DNA of 6,587 nt from Moraxella caviae (GTDB lineage: Bacteria > Pseudomonadota > Gammaproteobacteria > Pseudomonadales > Moraxellaceae): the NCBI RefSeq assembly GCF_002014985.1, contig NZ_MUXU01000110.1:1-6587 (forward strand). Direction: 5' to 3'. Every line of letters starts with the position of its first letter. Position 1 is the first letter of the stretch. Positions 1 through 5,289 of the stretch are shown piece after piece. Below the pieces are notes generated by a model that was not told the origin of the DNA, made no database searches, and worked only from the letters and a program-made list of their open reading frames with translations. The position numbers and the translations under genes were made by a program.

Positions 1-395
1 TCTGTGTAGACAATGCTATCAGGCTTGATTTTACTTGTGATAATTGGCATTAGTGTATTTGTCTTAGTATCTTTAACAACAACAGTGTAAACTTTATCAT
101 TGCGTTTTAATAAACCAAATACAGCAGTTTTACCAGCTGCACCACGACCACGTTTGCCTTTACGAATACCGCCGAAGTAACTTTCATCAAGCTCTACTTC
201 ACCGTCAAAAACAGTGTTGGCTTCAAGAGCTAAGTGGTATTCTATCACAAGGCGGATTTTGTGGTAAAAAAGGGCTGCTGAATTAGGGTGAATACCCAGT
301 AAATCAGCTGCACTTCTAGCAGTAACTTCGAGTACAAAAAATTCAAGCAGTCTTTTTTGAACTTTTTTACTTAGTTTACAATGGGTTATCTTCAT
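1..395 (-). CDS. IS1595-family transposase, N-terminal 131 residues (runs off the left edge)
   Basis: This would catalyse cut-and-paste transposition of its own element with a DDE-type RNase H-fold active site. Reading leftward from the ATG at 395-393, 131 codons are open to the window edge with no stop. Residues about 24-48 (VTARSAADLLGIHP onward) form a helix-turn-helix-like segment of the kind that recognises the IS ends. Residues 66-76 contain ELDESYFGG, a hallmark of IS1595/IS1016 transposases; D70 is the likely first catalytic Asp. The basic stretch KGKRGRGAAGK follows at 79-89. The last complete codons read SIVYT and the next begins GA, so the window cuts at the expected second catalytic Asp (YTD). 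The frame is intact as far as visible, so the gene may be functional. No in-frame start exists between the ATG and the upstream stop at 419-417. There is no Shine-Dalgarno sequence before the ATG. Confidence 0.9.
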   Translation of the reverse strand, partial: MKITHCKLSKKVQKRLLEFFVLEVTARSAADLLGIHPNSAALFYHKIRLVIEYHLALEANTVFDGEVELDESYFGGIRKGKRGRGAAGKTAVFGLLKRNDKVYTVVVKDTKTNTLMPIITSKIKPDSIVYT

Positions 396-401
396 AAAAC
401 T

Positions 402-407
402 AGTATA
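402..407 (-). promoter_or_regulatory. Candidate -10 box of the IS transposase
   Basis: TATACT on the minus strand, five of six matches to the sigma-70 -10 consensus, lies inside the IS end. Its last base is seven positions before the A of the start codon, which would place +1 on that A and give a leaderless mRNA. The matching -35 position (about 425-430, CTGTAC) is a poor fit, so the promoter is probably weak. Inference from sequence only. Confidence 0.45.
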
Positions 408-581
408 ACATGGTTGTTATTCTAGTACAGCCCCTTTTGTTTTTGATTTAAGAAGGCTGTTATTTGAGAGTTTGGCTGGATTGGTGTGTGGATTTTGTGG
501 TGGTTTGTGGGGGTGAAAGTGCCTTTTGTCGCCAAATTTAATGATTTTTTATGATAATTACACAAAATAATGTAAAAATAC

Positions 582-610
582 TTGCTAATTTTCGCAAGGC
601 TTGATATAAA
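582..610 (+). promoter_or_regulatory. Candidate distal hupB promoter
   Basis: TTGCTA (582-587), a 17-bp spacer, then TATAAA (605-610). Both hexamers are close to sigma-70 consensus at optimal spacing. Predicted start is near 617, giving a leader of about 240 nt to hupB. The region is AT-rich, so chance matches are possible. Confidence 0.5.
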
Positions 611-718
611 GTAGAAACATTTGCGGTGGTTTGTGCGCCAAAAGGTGTGATTTTTGGGGCGTAAAGGGATAAAAACCGCAATTTTTGCAAAAATTACACA
701 ATTTTTTGCATTTTGTGC

Positions 719-747
719 TTGTAAAAATTTTTTCTTACTCTTACAAT
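719..747 (+). promoter_or_regulatory. Candidate proximal hupB promoter
   Basis: TTGTAA (719-724), a 17-bp spacer, then TACAAT (742-747), five of six matches in the -10. Predicted start is near 754, about 103 nt before hupB. It is closer to the gene than the 582-610 candidate, so it is the more natural main promoter; both could act in tandem. Confidence 0.55.
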
Positions 748-856
748 GCACAGCAAGACAGCGGTTTGTAAAATCGCTCGATATTTTTTTAGATTTCTTG
801 GTTTGGGCTTTTGGCTTTGGCAAAAAGTTCAAATTTTATTATTGTGAGGATTTCCC

Positions 857-1129
857 ATGAATAAGACAGAATTGGTTGATAGCATTGCTCAAGAAACCGG
901 TCTAACCAAAGAGCAAGCAAGCAAGGCAGTAACTGCATTTGTAAACAGCGTACAAGGCGCACTTGAGCGTGGCGATGACGTGGTATTGGTAGGCTTCGGT
1001 ACTTTCAGCATAAAAGAGCGCGCTGCACGCACTGGCCGTAACCCAAAAACTGGCGAGCCACTACAAATCGCTGCCAGCAAAGTACCTAGCTTCAAAGCAG
1101 GCAAAGGTCTAAAAGACGCAGTAAACTAA
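857..1129 (+). CDS. hupB: DNA-binding protein HU (HU-beta type)
   Basis: This is a histone-like nucleoid protein that binds and bends DNA without strong sequence specificity, as a homodimer or HU-family heterodimer, in the cytoplasmic nucleoid. It is 90 residues, exactly the family length. Residues 1-45 are the helical dimerisation half ([12 protein letters not shown], then the second helix to about 38). GFGTF at 46-50 starts the beta-sheet saddle. The flexible DNA-gripping arm carries RNPKTGE at 61-67, with Pro63 the intercalating residue. The C-terminus is the usual [18 protein letters not shown] at 846-850, six bases before the ATG, is a good ribosome binding site and fixes the start. It is followed by a strong terminator, so it is probably monocistronic, although the next gene is its usual neighbour ppiD. 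No anomaly seen. Confidence 0.98.
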   Translation: MNKTELVDSIAQETGLTKEQASKAVTAFVNSVQGALERGDDVVLVGFGTFSIKERAARTGRNPKTGEPLQIAASKVPSFKAGKGLKDAVN

Positions 1130-1175
1130 TTTTTACGTCTTTTTAAAATTCAAGCGCTTTGAAATTCATTGTGCT

Positions 1176-1224
1176 AAAAACACCATCTTTGATGCCATTA
1201 GGCTAAAAGGTGGTGTTTTTCTTT
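1176..1224 (+). terminator. Intrinsic terminator of hupB
   Basis: A 15-bp stem pairs 1176-1190 with 1206-1220, with one G-U pair. The 15-nt loop contains a small inner stem, GCC-ATTA-GGC. The right arm ends in five T, followed by CTTT. It lies about 46 bases after the hupB stop. The A-rich left arm mirrors the T run, so weak activity in the opposite direction is possible. Confidence 0.88.
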
Positions 1225-1260
1225 GCGCTTGTTTTTAGGTGTTGGCTTGTGCTTTTATCA

Positions 1261-1279
1261 GCTTAATCACAAGTTAAGC
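1261..1279. repeat. Short dyad GCTTAA-N7-TTAAGC upstream of ppiD
   Basis: Perfect 6-bp arms (1261-1266 and 1274-1279) flank a 7-bp centre. It lies between the hupB terminator and the ppiD promoter, about 52 bp upstream of the -35. It has no T tract, so it is not a terminator. It could be an operator half-site pair, or chance in AT-rich DNA. Confidence 0.35.
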
Positions 1280-1330
1280 GCCAGCAAAAGGCTGCATTAA
1301 GATAAAAATGTGGCAAAATGGTAAAAATTT

Positions 1331-1359
1331 TTGTCAAATTCGCTAAATTAGCGTAAAAT
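1331..1359 (+). promoter_or_regulatory. Promoter of ppiD with a palindrome in its spacer
   Basis: TTGTCA (1331-1336), a 17-bp spacer, then TAAAAT (1354-1359) make a near-consensus sigma-70 promoter with a predicted start near 1366 and a leader of about 55 nt. The spacer contains the 13-bp palindrome CGCTAAATTAGCG (1341-1353), which abuts the -10. A repressor bound there would block RNA polymerase, so it is a candidate operator. No regulator for it is visible in the window. Confidence 0.65.
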
Positions 1360-1420
1360 AGGGCGATTTAGGTAAGTTTTACTTCTATTTAATTTTTTGA
1401 TAAAGACAAGCGAATCTTTT

Positions 1421-3268
1421 ATGGAAAAAATGCGCAAATTTTTGCAAAGTTGGCCGGGTCGTCTGGTGCTGGTGTGTACACTTGTGCCGATGGCGTTTTT
1501 GGGTGTGCAAGGCACGTTTGGCACGTCCATCAGTCCCAATGAGCTGATTAAGGTGGGCGATCAGTCGGTTACGGTTTCGGCGTATCAAGCGGAGCTGAAC
1601 ACCGCTCGCAGCAACCTTTTGCAAACGGTGGACGCAAGTTTGATTGATGAGCGTACGCTGGGCGATGAAGTGCTGCAAAGCATGATTAGCCGTGCGCTGC
1701 TACAAAATCAAACGCAGTTTTTGGGCATGACGGTGTCAGATGAAGCCATCACGCGCCTTTTGCAGCAAGAGCCAGCGTTTCAAAGCAATGGGCAATTTTC
1801 CAATGATTTGTTTGCGCAGTATTTGCAGCACAATGGCTTGACCAAAGATATGCTGTTTCAAGATTTTCGCACGCAGCTGAGCCTGCGTCAGCTGACGGCA
1901 GGCGTGCTGGGTACGGTGATTTATCCAGAAAATCAAGTGAAGCGCTTGCTGGATTTGCAGCTAGAAGCACGAGAAGTGTGGGTGCATCGCTACGCTTGGC
2001 AGGATTTTGCCGACCAAGTGAGCGTGTCTGATGCCGAGATTGACAGCTATTATCAAAAAAATCAAGACACACTGGTGCGTCCTGACACGGTGGATTTGGC
2101 GTATATCGAGCTAAATCCACAGACGCTAAAAGTGGAAGCGCCAAGCGCAGAAGAAATCCAAGCGCAATATCAAAGCTATCTGAGTGAGCGTGGTATCAGC
2201 GATGGGCGTGAGCTTGCGCAGATTTTGCTGTCAGGCGATGACGCAAAAGCCCGCGCAGACGCCATCAAGGCAAAACTTGACGCAGGTGAGAGCTTTGAAG
2301 TGCTTGCCAAGCAGTCAGATGACCCAAGCGGTGAGCAGGGCGGTTTTATCGGTGCATTTAATCCTGCGGTGTTTGGCGATGATGCGGGCAAAGTTACGCA
2401 AGCCTTGGCTAGTCTTGGTGTGGGCGATGTGAGTGCGCCTGTGCAGACGAGTTTTGGCTATCAAATTTTTAAAGTGGTCAAGCAAGGCGATGCGCCAAGT
2501 GCAGCAAGCCTAAATGATGAGCTGACTCAGCGCGCCATCGAGCATAAACGTCAAGTGGCGTTTAATGATGTGATTGTAAAAATCAACGATTTGGCGGCAA
2601 ACGGTATGGGTATTACGGACATCGCCCAGCAAGTGCAGCTTGAGCCAAAGAGCATTAAGGCATATCCAAAAACCAATAACAGCACGGCATTACCACAGCC
2701 TGCGGTGATTGCGGCGGCGTTTGATGAGTTTGCGGTGGAAGATCAGTCGGTGAGTGCCAATATTACGCTAAACGATAAGACGGTGTGGGTGCAGCCAAGC
2801 AATTATCAAGCTGCTAAGCCTTTAAGCCTACAAGAAGCCAGCGCACAAATCAAAGCGCTGCTTACGAAACAAAAAGCCAGCGAGCTTGCTTTGAGCGCTG
2901 CTAAGTCTGCCGCCACCGAAGTTGCCGCTAAGCAAGGCGCAGGTTTGATGACACCTAAGGCGAATTTTGGCATCGTAACACGCCACAGCACGTCTTTGTC
3001 GCCAAAAGAGCGTGCCAGCTTGTTCTTGCATAAATCTGAAGGTAATGACGTGTGGGCGGTGGCAACGGACGATGGCGCAAGTGTGATTGTGGGTGCGCCT
3101 GTGGCATCGCAAAGCAGCAGCCAGCTAAATCCAGCTGAGCGTCTGAGCGCAGCACGCATGATTCGTGATAATGTCGGTCAAGATCAACTGATGGATTATG
3201 TGCAGTATCTGCGTGATACCAATGAAGTAATCATCAACGAATCGGCACTCAATGCACAGCCGCACTAA
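1421..3268 (+). CDS. ppiD: Periplasmic folding chaperone PpiD (SurA_N / parvulin-like, membrane anchored)
   Basis: PpiD proteins sit at the inner-membrane Sec translocon and help newly exported proteins fold. I chose ATG 1421 (615 aa) over an in-frame TTG at 1397 because MEKMRKF followed by a hydrophobic anchor matches the family N-terminus; the ribosome binding site is weak (AAGCGA, 1408-1413). One transmembrane segment spans about residues 13-33, with basic residues before it, predicting a cytoplasmic N-terminus and periplasmic body. A SurA_N-like helical chaperone region covers roughly 37-240. The PpiC/parvulin domain is about 262-357, with GGFIGAF at 307-313 and SFGYQIFKV near 344-352. 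A helical C-terminal region follows. Length is typical (E. coli PpiD is about 620). The parvulin domain carries Gln at both conserved His positions (267 and 348) and lacks the Cys, so isomerase activity is doubtful, as reported for E. coli PpiD. The hupB-ppiD order supports the assignment. Confidence 0.93.
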   Translation: MEKMRKFLQSWPGRLVLVCTLVPMAFLGVQGTFGTSISPNELIKVGDQSVTVSAYQAELNTARSNLLQTVDASLIDERTLGDEVLQSMISRALLQNQTQFLGMTVSDEAITRLLQQEPAFQSNGQFSNDLFAQYLQHNGLTKDMLFQDFRTQLSLRQLTAGVLGTVIYPENQVKRLLDLQLEAREVWVHRYAWQDFADQVSVSDAEIDSYYQKNQDTLVRPDTVDLAYIELNPQTLKVEAPSAEEIQAQYQSYLSERGISDGRELAQILLSGDDAKARADAIKAKLDAGESFEVLAKQSDDPSGEQGGFIGAFNPAVFGDDAGKVTQALASLGVGDVSAPVQTSFGYQIFKVVKQGDAPSAASLNDELTQRAIEHKRQVAFNDVIVKINDLAANGMGITDIAQQVQLEPKSIKAYPKTNNSTALPQPAVIAAAFDEFAVEDQSVSANITLNDKTVWVQPSNYQAAKPLSLQEASAQIKALLTKQKASELALSAAKSAATEVAAKQGAGLMTPKANFGIVTRHSTSLSPKERASLFLHKSEGNDVWAVATDDGASVIVGAPVASQSSSQLNPAERLSAARMIRDNVGQDQLMDYVQYLRDTNEVIINESALNAQPH

Positions 3269-3284
3269 GATGATTTTGGCATGA

Positions 3285-3322
3285 AATAAAAAAGACAAGT
3301 TTTCGGACTTGTCTTTTTTATT
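3285..3322 (+). terminator. Intrinsic terminator of ppiD (symmetrical, possibly bidirectional)
   Basis: A perfect 16-bp stem pairs 3285-3300 with 3307-3322 around a 6-nt loop, TTTCGG. The core GACAAGT/ACTTGTC is followed by six T. The left arm carries the matching six A, so the structure would also terminate leftward transcription arriving from lldD. It starts 17 bases after the ppiD stop. Confidence 0.93.
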
Positions 3323-3446
3323 GGGTTGGGTTTTTGTTGGGCGGGTTTTATTAAATTGGGTTTGGTGTGTGGGTTTGGCAGGGTGAAAATTCAATCAATT
3401 TGATGGCTGCTTTTAAACGTGTTGGTTTGATGTTTGCTGGTTGGAT

Positions 3447-3553
3447 CTATAAGTTGGCGGTTTTAAAAAATGTTCTTGTTGAGAAATGTGTTTTGCAAGA
3501 ATGTGTTTTGCAAGAATGTTGGGTTTTCGCCTTGCTCAACCCAGCTTACAAAT
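3447..3553. repeat. Small dispersed-type repeat, copy A (with internal tandem duplication)
   Basis: This copy matches 3564-3640 at both ends. The left part (TATAAG, then GGTTTTAAAAA and GTTCT) recurs at 3565-3595, and the right 36 bases (3518-3553) match 3605-3640 with four differences. Ends are imperfect inverted repeats (TATAAGTTGG versus CCAGCTTACA). A hairpin pairs 3518-3524 with 3534-3540 around a 9-nt loop, using two G-U pairs. It is about 30 bases longer than copy B because of two 15-bp tandem units, AATGTGTTTTGCAAG, at 3485-3499 and 3500-3514. Confidence 0.65.
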
Positions 3554-3563
3554 TTAATTTAAG

Positions 3564-3640
3564 TTTATAAGCTGATGGTTTTAAAAATATGTTCTCCCAA
3601 GAGCGTTGAGCTTTCGCCTTGCTCAACCCAACTTATAAAT
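3564..3640. repeat. Small dispersed-type repeat, copy B
   Basis: This is the compact copy of the same 77-bp unit, ending in inverted repeats (TTTATAAGCTG at the left, CAACTTATAAA at the right). Its centre is a perfect 7-bp hairpin, GTTGAGC (3605-3611) with GCTCAAC (3621-3627), loop TTTCGCCTT. The GTTGRG-loop-CTCAACCCAAC layout resembles small palindromic repeats that I recall from many bacterial genomes. Whether it is a MITE, a REP-like sequence or a local duplication cannot be settled from one locus. Confidence 0.65.
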
Positions 3641-3677
3641 CTCTACGAGAGCCAGTCAGGCGAAAACAAGCGCAAGC

Positions 3678-3705
3678 AAAAAAGCACCGCAAAATGCAGT
3701 GCTTT
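3678..3705 (-). terminator. Intrinsic terminator of lldD
   Basis: On the minus strand the arms 3705-3696 and 3690-3681 form a 10-bp stem with one G-U pair around a 5-nt loop (ATTTT). The terminal U run is six bases (3683-3678). It begins 18 bases after the lldD stop codon and faces the ppiD terminator across the repeat region. Confidence 0.88.
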
Positions 3706-3722
3706 GATGGCTTGACAACCGA

Positions 3723-4931
3723 TTACCAGCGCACAGGCGAGATGTGCGGATCGGCAACTTTTAGGTTTTCGTAAGTGCCTTTGACAAAGATGTCTTCGTT
3801 CACGGTGTTGATATTGGTGTGGCCGCAGAACGCCATAGTGATGTCGCATTCTTTGTAGATGATTTCTAAGGCTTTGCGTACGCCATCTTCGCCATACGCA
3901 CCCAAGCCGTACAAGAACGAACGACCAATCATCGTGCCTTTTGCACCAAGGGCGATGGCTTTTAGCACGTCTTGACCTGAGCGAATGCCGCTGTCCAGCC
4001 ATAGCTCGCAGTTGGCGTTTTCGGCTTGAGCAGCTTGCACGCAGTCAGACAAAGCCGCGATAGAGCTTGGTGCGCCGTCCAGCTGACGACCGCCGTGGTT
4101 TGAGATGACCATCGCGTCTGCGCCAGAGCGTGCTGCTAAAATTGCGTCTTCTGGCTCCATGATGCCTTTAATAATCAGCGGGCCGCCCCATAAGTCTTTG
4201 ATGCGTGCCACGTCGTCCCAGTTTAGGCTTGGGTCAAACTGCTCAGCCGTCCATGATGATAGGCTTGATAAATCACCCACGCCTTCAGCATGACCTACGA
4301 TGTTACGGAAGGTGTGGCGCTTGGTGCCAAGCATATTAAAGCACCATTCAGGCTTGGTCATCAGGTTTAGGATATTTTTTAGCGTTGGTTTTGGTGGTGC
4401 AGACAAGCCGTTTTTGATGTCTTTGTGGCGTTGTCCCAGCACTTGCAAGTCCGCCGTCAAAATCAGCGCCGAGCATTTGGCTTCTTTGGCGCGGCGAATC
4501 AGATTTTCCATGAATTTTTTGTCGCGCATGACGTACAGCTGGAACCAAAATGGCTTGCTGGTGTTTTCCGCCACGTCTTCAATCGAGCAAATACTCATGG
4601 TAGACAGCGAAAACGGAATGCCGAATTTCTCAGCGGCACGAGCGGCGTGAATTTCACCGTCCGCCCACATCATGCCAGTAAAGCCAGTCGGTGCGATTGC
4701 TACAGGCATAGACACATCTTGACCAATCATCTTGGTGGCAAGCGAGCGGCCTTCCATGTCCACAAGCACGCGCTGGCGCAGCTTGATGCGGTCAAAGTCG
4801 GTTTCGTTGTTGCGGTAGGTGGTTTGTGTCCACGAGCCTGAATCCACATAGTCATAAAACATACGCGGCACTTTGCGCTCAGCAATGCGGCGCAGGTCTT
4901 CAATTTCGGTAATTTTGCTTAAATCAGCCAT
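3723..4931 (-). CDS. lldD: FMN-dependent L-lactate dehydrogenase (quinone)
   Basis: Oxidises L-lactate to pyruvate and passes electrons to the respiratory quinone pool; it acts at the inner face of the cytoplasmic membrane. The 402-residue protein is a complete alpha-hydroxy-acid oxidase TIM barrel, close to E. coli LldD (396). Visible active-site elements are Tyr28 (MFYDYVDSG), the FMN loop PTGF at 81-84, QLYV at 131-134, LTAD at 158-161, Arg168, Lys255 (LIIKG), and the signature SNHGGRQLDGAPSS at 277-290 with catalytic His279 and Arg282. The FMN phosphate site is DSGIRSGQDV (313-322) plus IGRSFLYGL (335-343). The start is set by AAGG at 4942-4939, seven bases before ATG. It lies downstream of lldP on the same strand but is separated by 400 bp containing a terminator. 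Related enzymes such as mandelate or glycolate oxidase are less likely given the permease neighbour. Confidence 0.95.
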   Translation of the reverse strand: MADLSKITEIEDLRRIAERKVPRMFYDYVDSGSWTQTTYRNNETDFDRIKLRQRVLVDMEGRSLATKMIGQDVSMPVAIAPTGFTGMMWADGEIHAARAAEKFGIPFSLSTMSICSIEDVAENTSKPFWFQLYVMRDKKFMENLIRRAKEAKCSALILTADLQVLGQRHKDIKNGLSAPPKPTLKNILNLMTKPEWCFNMLGTKRHTFRNIVGHAEGVGDLSSLSSWTAEQFDPSLNWDDVARIKDLWGGPLIIKGIMEPEDAILAARSGADAMVISNHGGRQLDGAPSSIAALSDCVQAAQAENANCELWLDSGIRSGQDVLKAIALGAKGTMIGRSFLYGLGAYGEDGVRKALEIIYKECDITMAFCGHTNINTVNEDIFVKGTYENLKVADPHISPVRW

Positions 4932-5112
4932 AATACTGCCTTAAAGTTGAGTGTTTAAAATTTTAGGTGTTTGGTTTAAGTGCTTAGCTTAACGTTTAAA
5001 ATCATTTGCAAGTCAAAACGCCAAAAGGATAATTTGATGGGTTAAAATTTTAAGTGAAACTTTTTAAGTTGATTAAAATCATCTATCCAATAAAATCACG
5101 ATTTTTATGCGG

Positions 5113-5140
5113 TGAATTTGCCGTAAATTAAGCAAATTCA
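5113..5140. promoter_or_regulatory. Perfect 9-bp dyad in the lldD upstream region
   Basis: TGAATTTGC (5113-5121) and GCAAATTCA (5132-5140) are perfect inverted repeats around a 10-bp centre. The half-site centres are about 19 bp apart, close to two helical turns, which suits a dimeric DNA-binding regulator. If transcription starts near 5217 it would instead form a stem-loop in the lldD leader RNA. There is no T tract, so it is not a terminator. Function is inferred only. Confidence 0.5.
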
Positions 5141-5222
5141 TCAAAATTTAGACTTACAATCATGGCGTATATTTTACAAGGTTTTGCCAAAAAACGGTAA
5201 TGAAATTTTAATAAAATCTGTC

Positions 5223-5252
5223 ATATTATCTAAATTGTCATACAAATGCCAA
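5223..5252 (-). promoter_or_regulatory. Candidate lldD promoter
   Basis: On the minus strand TTGGCA (5252-5247) is followed after 16 bp by GATAAT (5230-5225), or after 18 bp by TAATAT (5228-5223). It begins immediately downstream of the lldP terminator. The predicted start near 5217 gives a leader of about 285 nt, unusually long. Another weaker match, TTACCG-N18-TAAAAT, lies closer to the gene, so the real start is uncertain. Confidence 0.45.
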
Positions 5253-5253
5253 T

Positions 5254-5289
5254 AAAAAACGAGCCTGCTGATGTTAGCAAGCTCGTTTT
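5254..5289 (-). terminator. Intrinsic terminator of lldP
   Basis: On the minus strand 5289-5276 pairs with 5269-5256 in a 14-bp stem around a 6-nt loop (AACATC), followed by a six-base U run. The single imperfect position is a U-G pair in the leftward transcript but a C-A mismatch in the rightward one, which fits termination of lldP. It starts about 42 bases after the lldP stop. Confidence 0.9.

Larger units (their letters stand above)
1..434 (-). mobile_element. Partial IS1595-family (IS1016-like) insertion sequence, one end only
   Basis: The leftward transposase gene begins 39 bases inside a sharp terminal sequence. Read on the minus strand, the element begins GGGGCTGTACTAG, consistent with the G-rich ends of IS1595-family elements. 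I place the outer boundary at 434, where the C run on the plus strand ends. The other end lies beyond the left edge, so neither the full terminal inverted repeat nor the 8-bp target duplication typical of this family can be verified. The element sits 422 bp upstream of hupB and is transcribed away from it. Family assignment rests mainly on the encoded protein; the exact boundary is an inference. Confidence 0.8.
435..856. other. AT-rich intergenic region between the IS and hupB
   Basis: These 422 bases hold no gene I can support. Open frames here encode Lys/Asn/Phe-rich polypeptides without recognisable domains or ribosome binding sites. The stretch carries two promoter candidates for hupB, the hupB leader, and two near-identical 16-bp direct repeats (494-509 and 620-635, TTTGYGGTGGTTTGTG). 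The left third is G/T rich on the plus strand. In many gammaproteobacteria lon precedes hupB; no trace of lon is seen here. Confidence 0.7.
3323..3722. other. Gene-free convergent region between ppiD and lldD
   Basis: These 400 bases separate the 3' ends of two convergent genes. The left part (3323-3383) is strongly G-rich on the plus strand, with seven GGG runs. The middle and right (3447-3640) hold two copies of a small hairpin-forming repeat. The right end carries the lldD terminator. An open frame at 3367-3570 crosses the repeats, has a repetitive Cys/Val-rich translation and no ribosome binding site, and is not credible as a gene. Confidence 0.75.

Noticed and set aside
638..657. CCAAAA/TTTTGG hairpin upstream of hupB as a terminator for upstream transcription
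   Set aside because: The stem is only 6 bp and A/T dominated, with no following T tract; it is within chance expectation for this composition.
422..832. A 136-codon open frame on the minus strand upstream of hupB
   Set aside because: It is Lys/Asn/Phe-rich as expected from random AT-rich DNA, overlaps the IS end and both hupB promoter candidates, and has no domain or ribosome binding site.
654..860. A 68-codon plus-strand frame ending in the hupB start
   Set aside because: It lies in the hupB promoter and leader, has a Phe/Lys-rich low-complexity translation, and no ribosome binding site; the hupB signals explain the region better.
1397..1420. Upstream TTG start for ppiD adding eight residues
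   Set aside because: TTG has no ribosome binding site, and the residues it adds do not look like the family N-terminus, whereas ATG 1421 gives MEKMRKF directly before the membrane anchor.
3367..3570. A 67-codon plus-strand frame in the convergent gap
   Set aside because: It starts in the G-rich tract and runs through the repeat copies, producing a repeated CVLQE motif from the 15-bp tandem units; no ribosome binding site or family resemblance.
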